Positions 51,652 to 60,536 are shown, counted from the stretch's first letter. The stretch is DNA of 64,000 nucleotides from Bacillota bacterium (GCA_026627345.1 JAPNUP010000182.1:1-64000), one strand, 5' to 3'. Program-made: numbers and translations. The notes: generated by a model not told the origin, from the letters alone.

Positions 51652-52328
51652 CCGCCATTTTAATCGTGGAAGATGATCAGTCTCTCGGTGAGGCTATTTC
51701 TGATTTGCTGCGCGAGGAAGGCTATGCCGTGGAGCTGTGCGACCAAGGGGACGATGCGCTGGCAATCGCCTCCGATCAACCGTTTGATCTGCTACTCGTA
51801 GACGCCATGTTGCCTGGTATGGACGGATTCGCACTGGTCAGCAACTTACGCCAACGCGGACATACAGAACCTGTCATCATGCTCACTGCGCGCGACGGCG
51901 TTCAGGACCGCGTTCGCGGACTCAATGCAGGAGCGGACGACTACGTGACCAAGCCGTTTGCCGGAATCGAACTTTGCGCTCGTGTCAGGGCGCTGCTACG
52001 GCGTCAACAAGGCGAGTTTGTCGATCCTGACACCTTGTCGACCGGTAACGTGCGGTTTCACGTGCGCACACGCGAGCTGACTGTGGGAATGGAGACAGAA
52101 ATGCTCGCACCCAAGGAGGCAGCGTTACTCGAGTTGTTTATGCGCCATCCTGGTCAGATCCTTACCAAAGAGCAAATCATGCAACGATTATGGGGTTACG
52201 ACGGAGACGTACTGGAAAACACACTCGAGACGTATGTGTCGCGGCTTCGCAAAAGACTGGGGAGAGAGGAATGCCCAACTATACAAACAGTACGCAGCCT
52301 GGGTTATCGCTGGTTGACAGGCGACTGA
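51648..52328 (+). CDS. OmpR family response regulator
   Basis: The 226-residue product has the receiver domain with Asp52 in LLLVDAMLPGMDG, Lys in DYVTKPF and a winged helix C-terminus (LAPKEAALLELFMRHPGQ). ATG 51648 overlaps the apbE stop (ATGA) and has AAAAGGAGG upstream, so it is coupled to apbE. The kinase begins inside its last 60 bases. Confidence 0.95.
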   Translation: MTAILIVEDDQSLGEAISDLLREEGYAVELCDQGDDALAIASDQPFDLLLVDAMLPGMDGFALVSNLRQRGHTEPVIMLTARDGVQDRVRGLNAGADDYVTKPFAGIELCARVRALLRRQQGEFVDPDTLSTGNVRFHVRTRELTVGMETEMLAPKEAALLELFMRHPGQILTKEQIMQRLWGYDGDVLENTLETYVSRLRKRLGREECPTIQTVRSLGYRWLTGD

Positions 52329-53587
52329 TACGCAAACAACGGCTGCGGCTAACGGTGATCAACGCGCTGGTGCTCGCGATGATTTGGATCGTGCTATCCG
52401 CTGGCGTCTACTTTGTCCTGGTAGAGCGCACCACGGGTCAAGTCGATGAGCGCCTATACGCGACAGCCGACCGTTTAGTGATCTTGCCGCATGGGGTAAA
52501 CTTGTTAACTCCGAGGCATTCCCAAGGGCTTGCCAGTGGTGGCGAGAATGACGATGATGACGACGACGTGCTTACCGCCTTATGGGTGCGTCAAGGCGGC
52601 GCTTTTCGCGTGCGGACAGGGTCTGATCTGCCTGCCGATGTGCGACAAGCGCTGTACAGTCACCTCACAAATAGCGCACAGGCAAGTCTTCAGACGATCA
52701 CGGTCGGCACAGTCCCTTACCGCTTGCTGTCACGTCAGATCGGGCCCCATCAAATTCTGCAGGTCGCCGAGAACATTCGCGGCGAGCAAGATGTGCTCGA
52801 TGACCTGCTCGGACTAGTGACGTTAGTTGGATTAGCCGGCGTTGCCCTGACAATCGCCGGCGGCTACTCGCTCGGGCTGTGGACCTTACGTCCTTTTATC
52901 GCAGCAAGGAGGCGCGAGCAAGACCTGCTGTCGGACGTCTCGCACGAGCTGAAAACCCCCTTAACGGTGATGGGGACCAATCTCGAACTGCTACTGCGCC
53001 ATACGGATACGGCAGACGAAAGTCGCCTACGCTGGCTGAGCTCCGTGTATGCGGAAAACCAGCGGATGCGCAAAATGGTAGAGGAGCTCCTACAGTTGGC
53101 CCGACTAGACGCGGGGCTCGAACTCATGGAGAAAGTCGTCGTCGACTTGTGCGACCTATGTGCCGATGTGGCCCTGCTCTACGAGCCTGTCATCAGCGAG
53201 CGAGGCTTGACTTTTTTGTGGGAGCAGCCCGCGGCGCCTGTGATGGTTCTAGGCGATCCGTCAGGGTTGCGACAAATCCTATACATCCTTCTCGATAACG
53301 CTTGTAAATACACGCAAAGTGGACATATCTCATTGATGTTGGAGTCTGACGCACATGCTGTGCGGATACGCGTGAAAGACTCGGGAACAGGCATGCCGGG
53401 CGAGTTTCTTGCCAAAGCCACAGAGCGTTTCGCACGCGCCGATCACGCGCGCAAGGATCGGTCATCGGCGGGACTAGGGCTGGCTATTGCCAATCGACTA
53501 GTGGAGACTTTAGGCGGTAAACTTCACATTCGCAGCCAGAGCGGCGTCGGTACGGAGGTCGTCATCACATTGGCGGCGGAATCCTGA
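52271..53587 (+). CDS. sensor histidine kinase with an Asp-rich external loop
   Basis: The 438-residue product has TM1 at about 28-50, an external domain at 51-177, TM2 at about 178-203, HisKA with His about 225 (VSHELKTPLTV) and HATPase_c (DNACKYT, DSGTGMP, AGLGLAI). The external domain has six consecutive aspartates (94-99) after EN, a plausible metal-binding loop. ATG 52271 follows GGGGAG by 6 bases and overlaps the regulator by 58 bases. The signal may be Fe or another cation, which is inference. Confidence 0.92.
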   Translation: MPNYTNSTQPGLSLVDRRLIRKQRLRLTVINALVLAMIWIVLSAGVYFVLVERTTGQVDERLYATADRLVILPHGVNLLTPRHSQGLASGGENDDDDDDVLTALWVRQGGAFRVRTGSDLPADVRQALYSHLTNSAQASLQTITVGTVPYRLLSRQIGPHQILQVAENIRGEQDVLDDLLGLVTLVGLAGVALTIAGGYSLGLWTLRPFIAARRREQDLLSDVSHELKTPLTVMGTNLELLLRHTDTADESRLRWLSSVYAENQRMRKMVEELLQLARLDAGLELMEKVVVDLCDLCADVALLYEPVISERGLTFLWEQPAAPVMVLGDPSGLRQILYILLDNACKYTQSGHISLMLESDAHAVRIRVKDSGTGMPGEFLAKATERFARADHARKDRSSAGLGLAIANRLVETLGGKLHIRSQSGVGTEVVITLAAES

Positions 53588-53638
53588 TACGCACAGCCCT
53601 ACTATAATTCCTAAATAAATGCTTTTATGGTACATTAT

Positions 53639-53673
53639 CCTTTAGGGACATCAAACTTACGCCCTAAAGGAGG
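53639..53673 (+). promoter_or_regulatory. SD-masking hairpin before the VTT gene
   Basis: CCTTTAGGG (53639-53647) and CCCTAAAGG (53662-53670) form a perfect 9-base stem with a 14-base loop. The SD AAAGGAGG (53666-53673) overlaps the 3' arm, 5 bases before ATG 53679. TATAAT at 53603-53608 lies upstream. Confidence 0.55.
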
Positions 53674-53678
53674 CACTC

Positions 53679-54389
53679 ATGAAGACGCAGCGACGTGGTT
53701 GGCAGAAGGTGTTGTGGAGTGCACTGACGATCGTTCTCGGCATCGTCTTGACTGTACTCTACTTTCGCTACGAACACGATGCCTCTATGTTTATTCGTTC
53801 GCTCGGGGTCCTTGGCGTTGGCACTGCCATCCTGCTCATGGCACTGCTGTGCATCATCCCGTTTCCAGCCGAGTTTCTGATGGTCGTAGACATGCAGATC
53901 TTCGGAGTCTGGTGGGGGATCCTCTACGTCTGGATCGGTGCGATGATCGGATCGGTGTTCACATTTTGGCTAGCGAAGCACTTTGGCGAGAAATGGGCGG
54001 CTCACTTTATCAAACCGGAGCACATCCAGACGCTCAGTCGCCAAGCAACACAAGGCGGCCCCGTCGGGCTGTTGCTCGCGCGCCTGATTCCATTTATCCC
54101 GTTTGTCGTGTTCAACTACGCCTGTGGGTTACTGCCGTCACTCAGTTGGATTACATACCTGTGGACCACCGGTCTTGGCATCATGCCGTATGACTTAGGG
54201 GCAGCACTGATCTTCCTTGGTTTCTCATCACGCCTGATGATCTGGTTGGTGGTCGGCGGCGTTGCGCTGGCCATCATCTGGGGCGCCACATTACTCTGGC
54301 GGCGGCGCAACCGTACACATCCGCATGTCCGTATCGACGCGGACCAATCCAGAAAACCGATTTTTAGGAAGCGAAAGACAATGATCTAA
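53679..54389 (+). CDS. VTT-domain membrane protein (DedA/TVP38-like)
   Basis: The 236-residue product has about 5-6 hydrophobic helices and the VTT signature: FPAEFLMVVDMQIFG, IGSVFTFWLAKHFGEKWA, and LLARLIPFIPFVVFNYACGLL, with a basic C-terminal tail. These proteins scramble or flip lipids. ATG 53679 follows AAAGGAGG, which overlaps a hairpin. It lies 91 bases after the kinase gene. Confidence 0.85.
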   Translation: MKTQRRGWQKVLWSALTIVLGIVLTVLYFRYEHDASMFIRSLGVLGVGTAILLMALLCIIPFPAEFLMVVDMQIFGVWWGILYVWIGAMIGSVFTFWLAKHFGEKWAAHFIKPEHIQTLSRQATQGGPVGLLLARLIPFIPFVVFNYACGLLPSLSWITYLWTTGLGIMPYDLGAALIFLGFSSRLMIWLVVGGVALAIIWGATLLWRRRNRTHPHVRIDADQSRKPIFRKRKTMI

Positions 54390-54406
54390 GGCGCGGCCGT
54401 GTCTAC

Positions 54407-54886
54407 TTAAGATGGCTTTCGCCCTGCCATAACGATGCGCGCTGCTGCGATAAAGCCGAGCTGTTCCTCAGGGATGACAAAGTTCGCCTGCTCTGGATCG
54501 ACCCACACAAAATCGTCAATCTCCTCGTTCGGTATAAACGGAGCATCTTCCAGAAGTTCGCAAAGTACTGCCACATCGAGTGTGATCTCTGAAGGCTGAA
54601 CCGCCACCACCTGTATCGCGCGCACCGTCAAATTGGCTTCTTCCTTCAACTCACGAACGACTGTGGTGAAGATGTCTTCATGGCGCTCCTTGAGCCCGCC
54701 AGGTAGGCGCCACGGCCGCTTCTTTCGATACGTGTGATGAAGAAACAAAAAGCGGCCTTGCGCATCAGGCAGCACCGCCACCACCCCGACTACGAACTTG
54801 CGTTTAAGCCAGAAAACAGCCCACTTGCTGATCCATACGGGAAGCACGCGAAAAGCGACGAGCGTCCATTTGCGCAACTCTCTCAC
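54407..54886 (-). CDS. Nudix hydrolase
   Basis: The 159-residue product has the Nudix box GGLKERHEDIFTTVVRELKEE followed by ANL, which fits GX5EX7REUXEEXGU except that the last G is N. It hydrolyses a nucleoside diphosphate derivative; substrate unknown. GTG 54886 has GGAGGG 6 bases upstream; ATG 54907, one base after the EAL stop, is possible too. Overlaps nothing else. Confidence 0.85.
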   Translation of the reverse strand: MRELRKWTLVAFRVLPVWISKWAVFWLKRKFVVGVVAVLPDAQGRFLFLHHTYRKKRPWRLPGGLKERHEDIFTTVVRELKEEANLTVRAIQVVAVQPSEITLDVAVLCELLEDAPFIPNEEIDDFVWVDPEQANFVIPEEQLGFIAAARIVMAGRKPS

Positions 54887-54907
54887 GATACGCCCTCCGC
54901 TGCTCAT

Positions 54908-56188
54908 CTACTGATAGCGCACACTCGCTAATCGATCCCTGGCGATGAGGTTCCCCCACTGAAATGTGAGCACAGCCGCAAATCCACGCAAAACGGTCAC
55001 CACCTCCGAACGAACCGCATGCGGTTGCTCGAATCCACCGTATAAGACGCCATGCAAACCTTCTTGTGTAAGGATCGGAATAAGCACAGAACACTGGCAC
55101 TGGTAGAATTGGCTGATCGGTCGCTCCAGACCTTCTATGTGTTGTGTGATCACTTCATGTCCAGACTCTAAACGCGCCAACAAGGGGACCGGCACAGGTG
55201 AGAGACCAGGTAAATCTATCGGATAACCCTGTGCATTCAAGCTGATCACATCCACACGGTCGATATCCATGATCTGGTTGACGTACAACTGAATATCCTT
55301 GACAATCATACGCCCTTCGCCGACGCGTTGCACAAAATCAGCGAGCACCACACCATAACGGGCAAAGTCCACGCGATGCACGCGCGGTGCCACGTTCGGC
55401 AAAGTGACGCAAGCTGTCGCTAGCAGATGGGGTTCAGGTCTAGCTAATGCATAGCCTTGGGCAAAGTCCACGCCCATCTCCACTAGCGTCTCATACTCTG
55501 CCCTCGTCTCGACGCCTTCTGCCACTACGTGAAGATTGCCCAAGCGTTTGGCAAAAGTGACGATACTTGCCACCATCGCCGACTTGAGCGGATTGCTGTC
55601 AATGCCACGCACCAAAGCGATATCCATTTTGATCCAATTCGGTGTCATCTCGACTGTGCGATTCAACCCTGCATAGCCGCTTCCCACGTCATCGATCGCC
55701 ACTTCGACACCGAGCCGCCGCAGCGGGTCCAACAGATCATCCCACAAAACGGCAGCCGGATCCGCCGTGCGTTCGTTGACTTCGAGGACCACTGGCACAT
55801 CTCTGTGAGTGCGTGTGGATAATGCCTGATATAAGACAGGGGACCGCAGTGTTTGCGGCAGCACGTTAATGAAAAAGCGCAAATCTTTCACAGCCTGCGA
55901 CGTCGCTCCCTCGAAACAAGCCGCACACAAGCGCTCATCGAGCATATGTAGTTGGCCCGCCTCTGTCGCCGCTGCAAATAGGTCCTCCAAATAGATGAGT
56001 GTACCGTCTAGATCATAGGCGCGACTAAGCACCTCATAGCCGATGACTCGCCCCGAGGCGAGCTCTACGATAGGCTGATAGACGGGACGAACATATCCAC
56101 TCTCGAGAAATCGCTTCCATGTCTGAAGTCTGGCGCTTTGCACGACGCCGTCCATGCTCGCGCTGGTGTCTTGCTCTGTGCTGAACAT
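54908..56188 (-). CDS. EAL domain c-di-GMP phosphodiesterase with a C-terminal GAF-like domain
   Basis: The 426-residue product has an EAL domain at about 20-255: YEVLSR (the EAL motif, E-V-L), FINVLPQTL (Asn), LEVNE, IDDVGSGYAGL, WIKMD, VVAEGVET and FAQGYALARP. The known metal and catalytic residues are present, so activity is expected. Residues about 270-426 look like a GAF-like sensory domain. ATG 56188 follows AAGGAGG by 9 bases. The promoter carries a Spo0A-like box at its -35, as expected for a Spo0A-controlled gene. The Nudix gene follows directly. Confidence 0.9.
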   Translation of the reverse strand: MFSTEQDTSASMDGVVQSARLQTWKRFLESGYVRPVYQPIVELASGRVIGYEVLSRAYDLDGTLIYLEDLFAAATEAGQLHMLDERLCAACFEGATSQAVKDLRFFINVLPQTLRSPVLYQALSTRTHRDVPVVLEVNERTADPAAVLWDDLLDPLRRLGVEVAIDDVGSGYAGLNRTVEMTPNWIKMDIALVRGIDSNPLKSAMVASIVTFAKRLGNLHVVAEGVETRAEYETLVEMGVDFAQGYALARPEPHLLATACVTLPNVAPRVHRVDFARYGVVLADFVQRVGEGRMIVKDIQLYVNQIMDIDRVDVISLNAQGYPIDLPGLSPVPVPLLARLESGHEVITQHIEGLERPISQFYQCQCSVLIPILTQEGLHGVLYGGFEQPHAVRSEVVTVLRGFAAVLTFQWGNLIARDRLASVRYQ

Positions 56189-56217
56189 CTTGCTGCTCCT
56201 CCTTACACACCACGCAC

Positions 56218-56247
56218 ATCGTACCTCGTGCACTCCATGTTCGACAA
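56218..56247 (-). promoter_or_regulatory. EAL gene promoter with an overlapping Spo0A-like box
   Basis: On the minus strand -35 TTGTCG (56247-56242) and -10 TACGAT (56223-56218) are 18 bases apart. TGTCGAA at 56246-56240 matches the Spo0A box and overlaps the -35, 52 bases before the start codon. Confidence 0.5.
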
Positions 56248-56299
56248 GGATTGGACAATTCCCTTCTTTTGCAGCATTTATTTCCCTTCTGTTTTGTAT

Positions 56300-57232
56300 C
56301 TAATCCGGGCACACAGCGCGCAAGACACTTTTTGCGATCACGTCGGCCGCCAAGGCGCCGATGAGTGCCAAAGAGCTGTTCACTTCACCTGTCGCGAGCA
56401 CAAAAAGCGTATCGCCGTCAAACGGCGTGTGCACCGGGCGAATCGATCGCGCCAATCCGTCATGAGCCATTTGCGCGACCTTGGTCGCTTCAGCTTTCGT
56501 CAGGCGCGCATTGGTGACGACGCAGCCAATCGTCGTATTGGCTCCAAAAGTCGCTTTGACTTGACTGTCGCGTAACACGTCAAGCGCCGGAACAAAAATG
56601 CCTCCCTCGCCGCGAATCCCGGCGATGATCTGGCCAGTTTGCGGGTCTACGACCTCACCGACTGCGTTGACTGCGACGATCGCTGCCACGATCAGTTCAC
56701 CGGCCGCTTCAGACCACGTCCCTACACCACCTGGACTGCAAAACTCCATCCCAGCTAGCTTCCCAACGGTGGCTCCAGTGCCTGCGCCGTACGGTCCTTC
56801 GGCCACCGGGCCTGCACTGGCCATCTGATACGCTGTGTATCCCATCGCCGCGTCAGGTCGCGCCTGCGCAGATCCGATAGCGAGGTCAAACAACACCGCA
56901 GCCGGTACGATCGGTACGCGGGCCACGCCGACGTCAAGGCCCACCCCGTCTTCTTCGAGCGCACTCATCACGCCACTAGCTGCATCGAGTCCGTAGGCGC
57001 TGCCTCCGGTCAACACGACCGCATGCACTTCACTGACCGTATGCACAGGGTTCAACAAATCCGTCTCGCGCGTGCCTGGTGCTGAACCCCGCACATCGAC
57101 TGCACCGACTGTCCCGGGCGGCGCCACGATCACCGTACAACCGGTCATCCCCTGTGTGTCCGTCACTTGACCTACGCGCACGCCACGAATCGATGTGACC
57201 CCGCGCCCTGGACCTGCTTGCCCTTCGTGCAT
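56300..57232 (-). CDS. P1 family (DmpA-type) peptidase
   Basis: The 310-residue product is of the NTN-hydrolase P1/DmpA group: VLTGGSAYGLDAASGVMSALEE, GVGTWSEAAG, and the self-cleavage nucleophile region GANTTIGCVVTNARLTKAEA (Thr of TTIG). These enzymes remove N-terminal residues or beta-aminoacyl groups. GAGGAGGTC lies just upstream of ATG 57232. It follows the ECF transporter operon, 45 bases after the S component, on the same strand. Confidence 0.88.
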   Translation of the reverse strand: MHEGQAGPGRGVTSIRGVRVGQVTDTQGMTGCTVIVAPPGTVGAVDVRGSAPGTRETDLLNPVHTVSEVHAVVLTGGSAYGLDAASGVMSALEEDGVGLDVGVARVPIVPAAVLFDLAIGSAQARPDAAMGYTAYQMASAGPVAEGPYGAGTGATVGKLAGMEFCSPGGVGTWSEAAGELIVAAIVAVNAVGEVVDPQTGQIIAGIRGEGGIFVPALDVLRDSQVKATFGANTTIGCVVTNARLTKAEATKVAQMAHDGLARSIRPVHTPFDGDTLFVLATGEVNSSLALIGALAADVIAKSVLRAVCPD

Positions 57233-57276
57233 ATCATGACCTCCTCAGTTCACCAGTCACCTTGCAAAGTGCCAGG

Positions 57277-57807
57277 TCAGATACGCGATTTACGCCGCAA
57301 CGGGTCTAACCGCAACCAGGCGCTGACCACGGCCAGTGTAATGATTATCGAGACGATCGCCTCAGGCACGCCGTTGACGACAGCTGCCGTGATACACGCG
57401 CCGAGCGACAAATAGTGACGCAAATAAATGACGCCTAGCACCAACACGGTGTTGATCACAGAGCCGACGCAACCTGCGACACCAATCGCTACATAGTGAT
57501 TCAACGGGCGAATGCCCTTATACACGTAATACGCGCCAACACCGATCCAAATGCGTGGGAGAATCGAAACAAGAGGGTCTTTGAACATCGGAAGCGTGGC
57601 GTGCAAAAAGGAGGTGACCCCAAAGATTGTTCCAATGATCGCCCCTACAATTGGGCCTTCCAGTAAGGCGCCAATAATCGCCGGTATTTGCAATATCGTC
57701 GCGTTTCCGACGGCGGTCGGTACCGGGACAAACCCGAGACCTGTCACGCCAAGTAGTATAGACAGTGCCGACAGCACGCCCGCGATTACCCATTTTCGCG
57801 TATTCAT
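57277..57807 (-). CDS. ECF transporter S component
   Basis: The 176-residue product has about 6 hydrophobic helices and ECF S-component features: VPVPTAVGNATILQIPAIIG, IIGTIFGVTSFLHA. The exact vitamin or metal is not determined; it resembles S components of the pantothenate/queuosine-type broad family (PF12822-like). ATG 57807 follows TAGGGGGCG. It is encoded with the T and A components directly upstream, so this is a dedicated group of transporter parts. Confidence 0.85.
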   Translation of the reverse strand: MNTRKWVIAGVLSALSILLGVTGLGFVPVPTAVGNATILQIPAIIGALLEGPIVGAIIGTIFGVTSFLHATLPMFKDPLVSILPRIWIGVGAYYVYKGIRPLNHYVAIGVAGCVGSVINTVLVLGVIYLRHYLSLGACITAAVVNGVPEAIVSIIITLAVVSAWLRLDPLRRKSRI

Positions 57808-57829
57808 AAAAACGCCCCCTAGTGAACTA

Positions 57830-58705
57830 TTAGAATAAGAAAGCTATTGCGGCCGATGCAGGTTGCGCGTCCCTGATCAACAAGACTGCAAAAAAGAGAA
57901 GTAGTCCGACGATGCAAGCCCCAGTGTCCCGCATACCCCATGCCAAAGTTTTAAATGATGTGCGGCGCGCCCCTGGCACGTATCCGCGCGCTTCCATGGC
58001 GAGCGCCAGATTCTCTGCACGGCCTAGCGCCAGTAAAAAAAGCGGGACGATCACAGGCAAAACACTTTTAGTGCGGCGTATGATCTGCCACGGTCTGGCC
58101 TCCCCGAAGTCCGCACCACGGGCTGCTTGCGCCTTCATCAACTGTTCCGCTTCTTGTGCAAAAACCGGGGTAAAACGCAAAGCGATAGTACACACCAATG
58201 CTATTTCGCTCACCGGAACCCGTAGAGGACGAAGGGGACGTAGCACACCTTCGAGTCCGCGAGTCAGGTCGGATGCCGAGGTCGTCAGCGTCAACGTACT
58301 GATGAGCACCATCAAAGAGAGCACCCGCAATAAAGACACGATGACCAGTTGTACCGTTGCAAGTCGTATGCTGATAAACCCGACATGAAGCAGAACGGGG
58401 CTTGCGAGCCCTGTACTGTCACCGAGAAATAACAACTGAAGCAGTACGACCACGATGAGCGCAGGCAGCGCGGGGCGCAAAGTGGAAAACGCAAAGCGAA
58501 AAGGCAGTCGCCCGAGCGCCAAAAGAAACAGAAATATTATGAACAACACGGCCTGTTGCGCGATCGTCCAAGCGACAACGGACAGCACCACCCACAGCGT
58601 AAAGACGGTCAGTTTGGCGCGTGGATCCATCCGGTGCAACAAAGAGTGCCCAGGGATAAACTGGCCGAGTGCTACGCTAGCTGACAGTTCCAGTGGTCGC
58701 GCCAT
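57830..58705 (-). CDS. ecfT: ECF transporter T component
   Basis: The 291-residue product has about 5-6 hydrophobic helices and the two coupling motifs of EcfT, ARGADFGEARPW (A-R-G) and ENLALAMEARGYVPGARR (the second A-R-G). It ties the ATPases to the S component. ATG 58705 has GGAGG 8 bases upstream; it overlaps the ATPase end by 29 bases. Minus-strand order is A, T, S, peptidase. Confidence 0.92.
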   Translation of the reverse strand: MARPLELSASVALGQFIPGHSLLHRMDPRAKLTVFTLWVVLSVVAWTIAQQAVLFIIFLFLLALGRLPFRFAFSTLRPALPALIVVVLLQLLFLGDSTGLASPVLLHVGFISIRLATVQLVIVSLLRVLSLMVLISTLTLTTSASDLTRGLEGVLRPLRPLRVPVSEIALVCTIALRFTPVFAQEAEQLMKAQAARGADFGEARPWQIIRRTKSVLPVIVPLFLLALGRAENLALAMEARGYVPGARRTSFKTLAWGMRDTGACIVGLLLFFAVLLIRDAQPASAAIAFLF

Positions 58706-60536
58706 CCTCATGCCCTCCTTCCTGCACCTGTAAGAAACCAGCGATCGCATCTGCCATCACAGATACATTTGGCGGCACACAAGATACATCGACACCGCGT
58801 TCTCGCATGCCTACCCCGAGCGCGACAAAGTCTGGTACCGGGAAGCCCCAGGATAAAATCCGCTCAGGAGTCAGCACATCTGCCGTACGGCCGTCTTCAA
58901 TCAGATGACCGGCTTTCATCACCACGATGCGATCAGCGAAGCGCGCCGCTTCTTCCAGTCGATGCGTCACCAGAATGACGGTTACACCATGCGCCTGCTG
59001 ATACTCTTGTAAAAAGCGGAGCATGTGCTCGCTAGACTCTGGGTCGAGTCCTGCCGTCGGTTCATCAAGGACTAGCAACTCAGACTCGAGCGCCAGAACA
59101 CCGGCAATGCCGACACGCCGCTTTTGCCCGCCACTGAGCGCATGAATCGGTCGGTCTTTTAGTGCAAATGGCAGCTGCACCGCATCCATCGCCACTCGCA
59201 CGCGTTCGCGCGCCTGCTCCACTGTCAAGCCTTGCCGTAGTGGCCCAAAAGCGATATCCTCGCCGACAAAGCGCTCAAACAGCTGCCGCTCAGGATTTTG
59301 AAAGAGCAATCCCACTTTCTTGCGCACATCGCCTCGATCAGCGCGCAGTGCCGGATCTAAGCCTGCAATACTGACTTCGCCCGGGCGCGCGACAAGTAAC
59401 CCACTGAGCAGTTGCATGAGGGTCGATTTGCCTGACCCGGTGTGCCCGACGATGGCGACTCGCTCCCCACGCGACACCTGCAGACTAACGTCGAAGAGCG
59501 CCTGATGGGCAAAAGGTGTCTGGGCCTGGTGAACGTAATTGGCATGGCGCAACTGGACTACGACGGGTGCTGCGTCCGGTGTTACCAAGGAGGCTCGATC
59601 GCCATGTGGTATCCGAGGTAGGACTGCCAGCGGGGCGCGACTGGAATTCGCGCGACTGAGGTCGTGTGTTGATGACGCTCGTTTGCGTACAGCCTCATCA
59701 AACGCACTGAGTGTCTCTTGTACGGTCGCCGTCGGCGCCTGAAAGGTGTGGCTGCGGGCTTGTACGGCTATACTCACAGCGCTTGGAAACGGCAACTGTA
59801 GCCCCCATGCCCGCAGTTTCTCTCCGTACGCCAAAATCTCGCTCGGTTTGCCATCCGCCACCACGCAACCGCTATCCAAGACGACAACACGGTCTGCAAG
59901 CGTCACTTCGCGCATATCATGCGTTACGGTGACAATCGCCTTACCTGCACGGTGAAGGCGCTTGAGCCACAACAGCATCGCCTCGCGTCCAGCCTCATCG
60001 ATCATGCTCATCGCTTCATCGAACACCAGGCACTCGGGATCAGGCGCCAACGCCGAGGCGATCACCAGACGCTGACGCTGCCCCCCGGACAGCTGATGAG
60101 GTAGCCGCATACGCTCATCGATCAGGCCGGCTTCCTGCAACGCCTCTGTCACTCGCGTTTGCATCAGCGCCGGTTCCATTTGGCGAATCTCCAAGCCGAA
60201 CGCCACTTCTTCCTCGACGACAGAGGCTACGATCTGATCGTCTGGTTCTTGCCAGACCATGCCGATCGTTTGTCGAATACGCGGTAAATTCGCTAACACA
60301 TCGGTGGAGGCACCACTTACAAGAACTGTGCCTGCCTCTGGAAGTAGGAGTCCGCAGATCAATTTCACAAGGGTCGACTTGCCACTCCCGTTAGCGCCGA
60401 CTATCGCCACCCATTGGCCAGACCTGACTGTCAAATCGACCTCGTCGAGCGCCCGCGCCTCCGTGCCATCAGGGAGCGGATAAGTAGCTTTCACTTGCCT
60501 GAGGGCAATGAGCGGGGTTCCTGCTTGATCAACCAC
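58677..60536 (-). CDS. ecfA: ECF transporter ATPase, two ATPase domains fused in one chain
   Basis: The 619-residue product carries two complete ABC domains. The first has GANGSGKST, LSGGQRQR and FDEAMSMID; the second, from about residue 320, has GHTGSGKST, LSGGQKRR and LDEPTAGLD. This corresponds to EcfA1 plus EcfA2 fused, where most Bacilli keep two genes (around 280 residues each). GTG 60536 follows GAGGGGG by 8 bases. The first gene of the ECF unit. Confidence 0.93.
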   Translation of the reverse strand: MVDQAGTPLIALRQVKATYPLPDGTEARALDEVDLTVRSGQWVAIVGANGSGKSTLVKLICGLLLPEAGTVLVSGASTDVLANLPRIRQTIGMVWQEPDDQIVASVVEEEVAFGLEIRQMEPALMQTRVTEALQEAGLIDERMRLPHQLSGGQRQRLVIASALAPDPECLVFDEAMSMIDEAGREAMLLWLKRLHRAGKAIVTVTHDMREVTLADRVVVLDSGCVVADGKPSEILAYGEKLRAWGLQLPFPSAVSIAVQARSHTFQAPTATVQETLSAFDEAVRKRASSTHDLSRANSSRAPLAVLPRIPHGDRASLVTPDAAPVVVQLRHANYVHQAQTPFAHQALFDVSLQVSRGERVAIVGHTGSGKSTLMQLLSGLLVARPGEVSIAGLDPALRADRGDVRKKVGLLFQNPERQLFERFVGEDIAFGPLRQGLTVEQARERVRVAMDAVQLPFALKDRPIHALSGGQKRRVGIAGVLALESELLVLDEPTAGLDPESSEHMLRFLQEYQQAHGVTVILVTHRLEEAARFADRIVVMKAGHLIEDGRTADVLTPERILSWGFPVPDFVALGVGMRERGVDVSCVPPNVSVMADAIAGFLQVQEGGHEDGATTGTVS

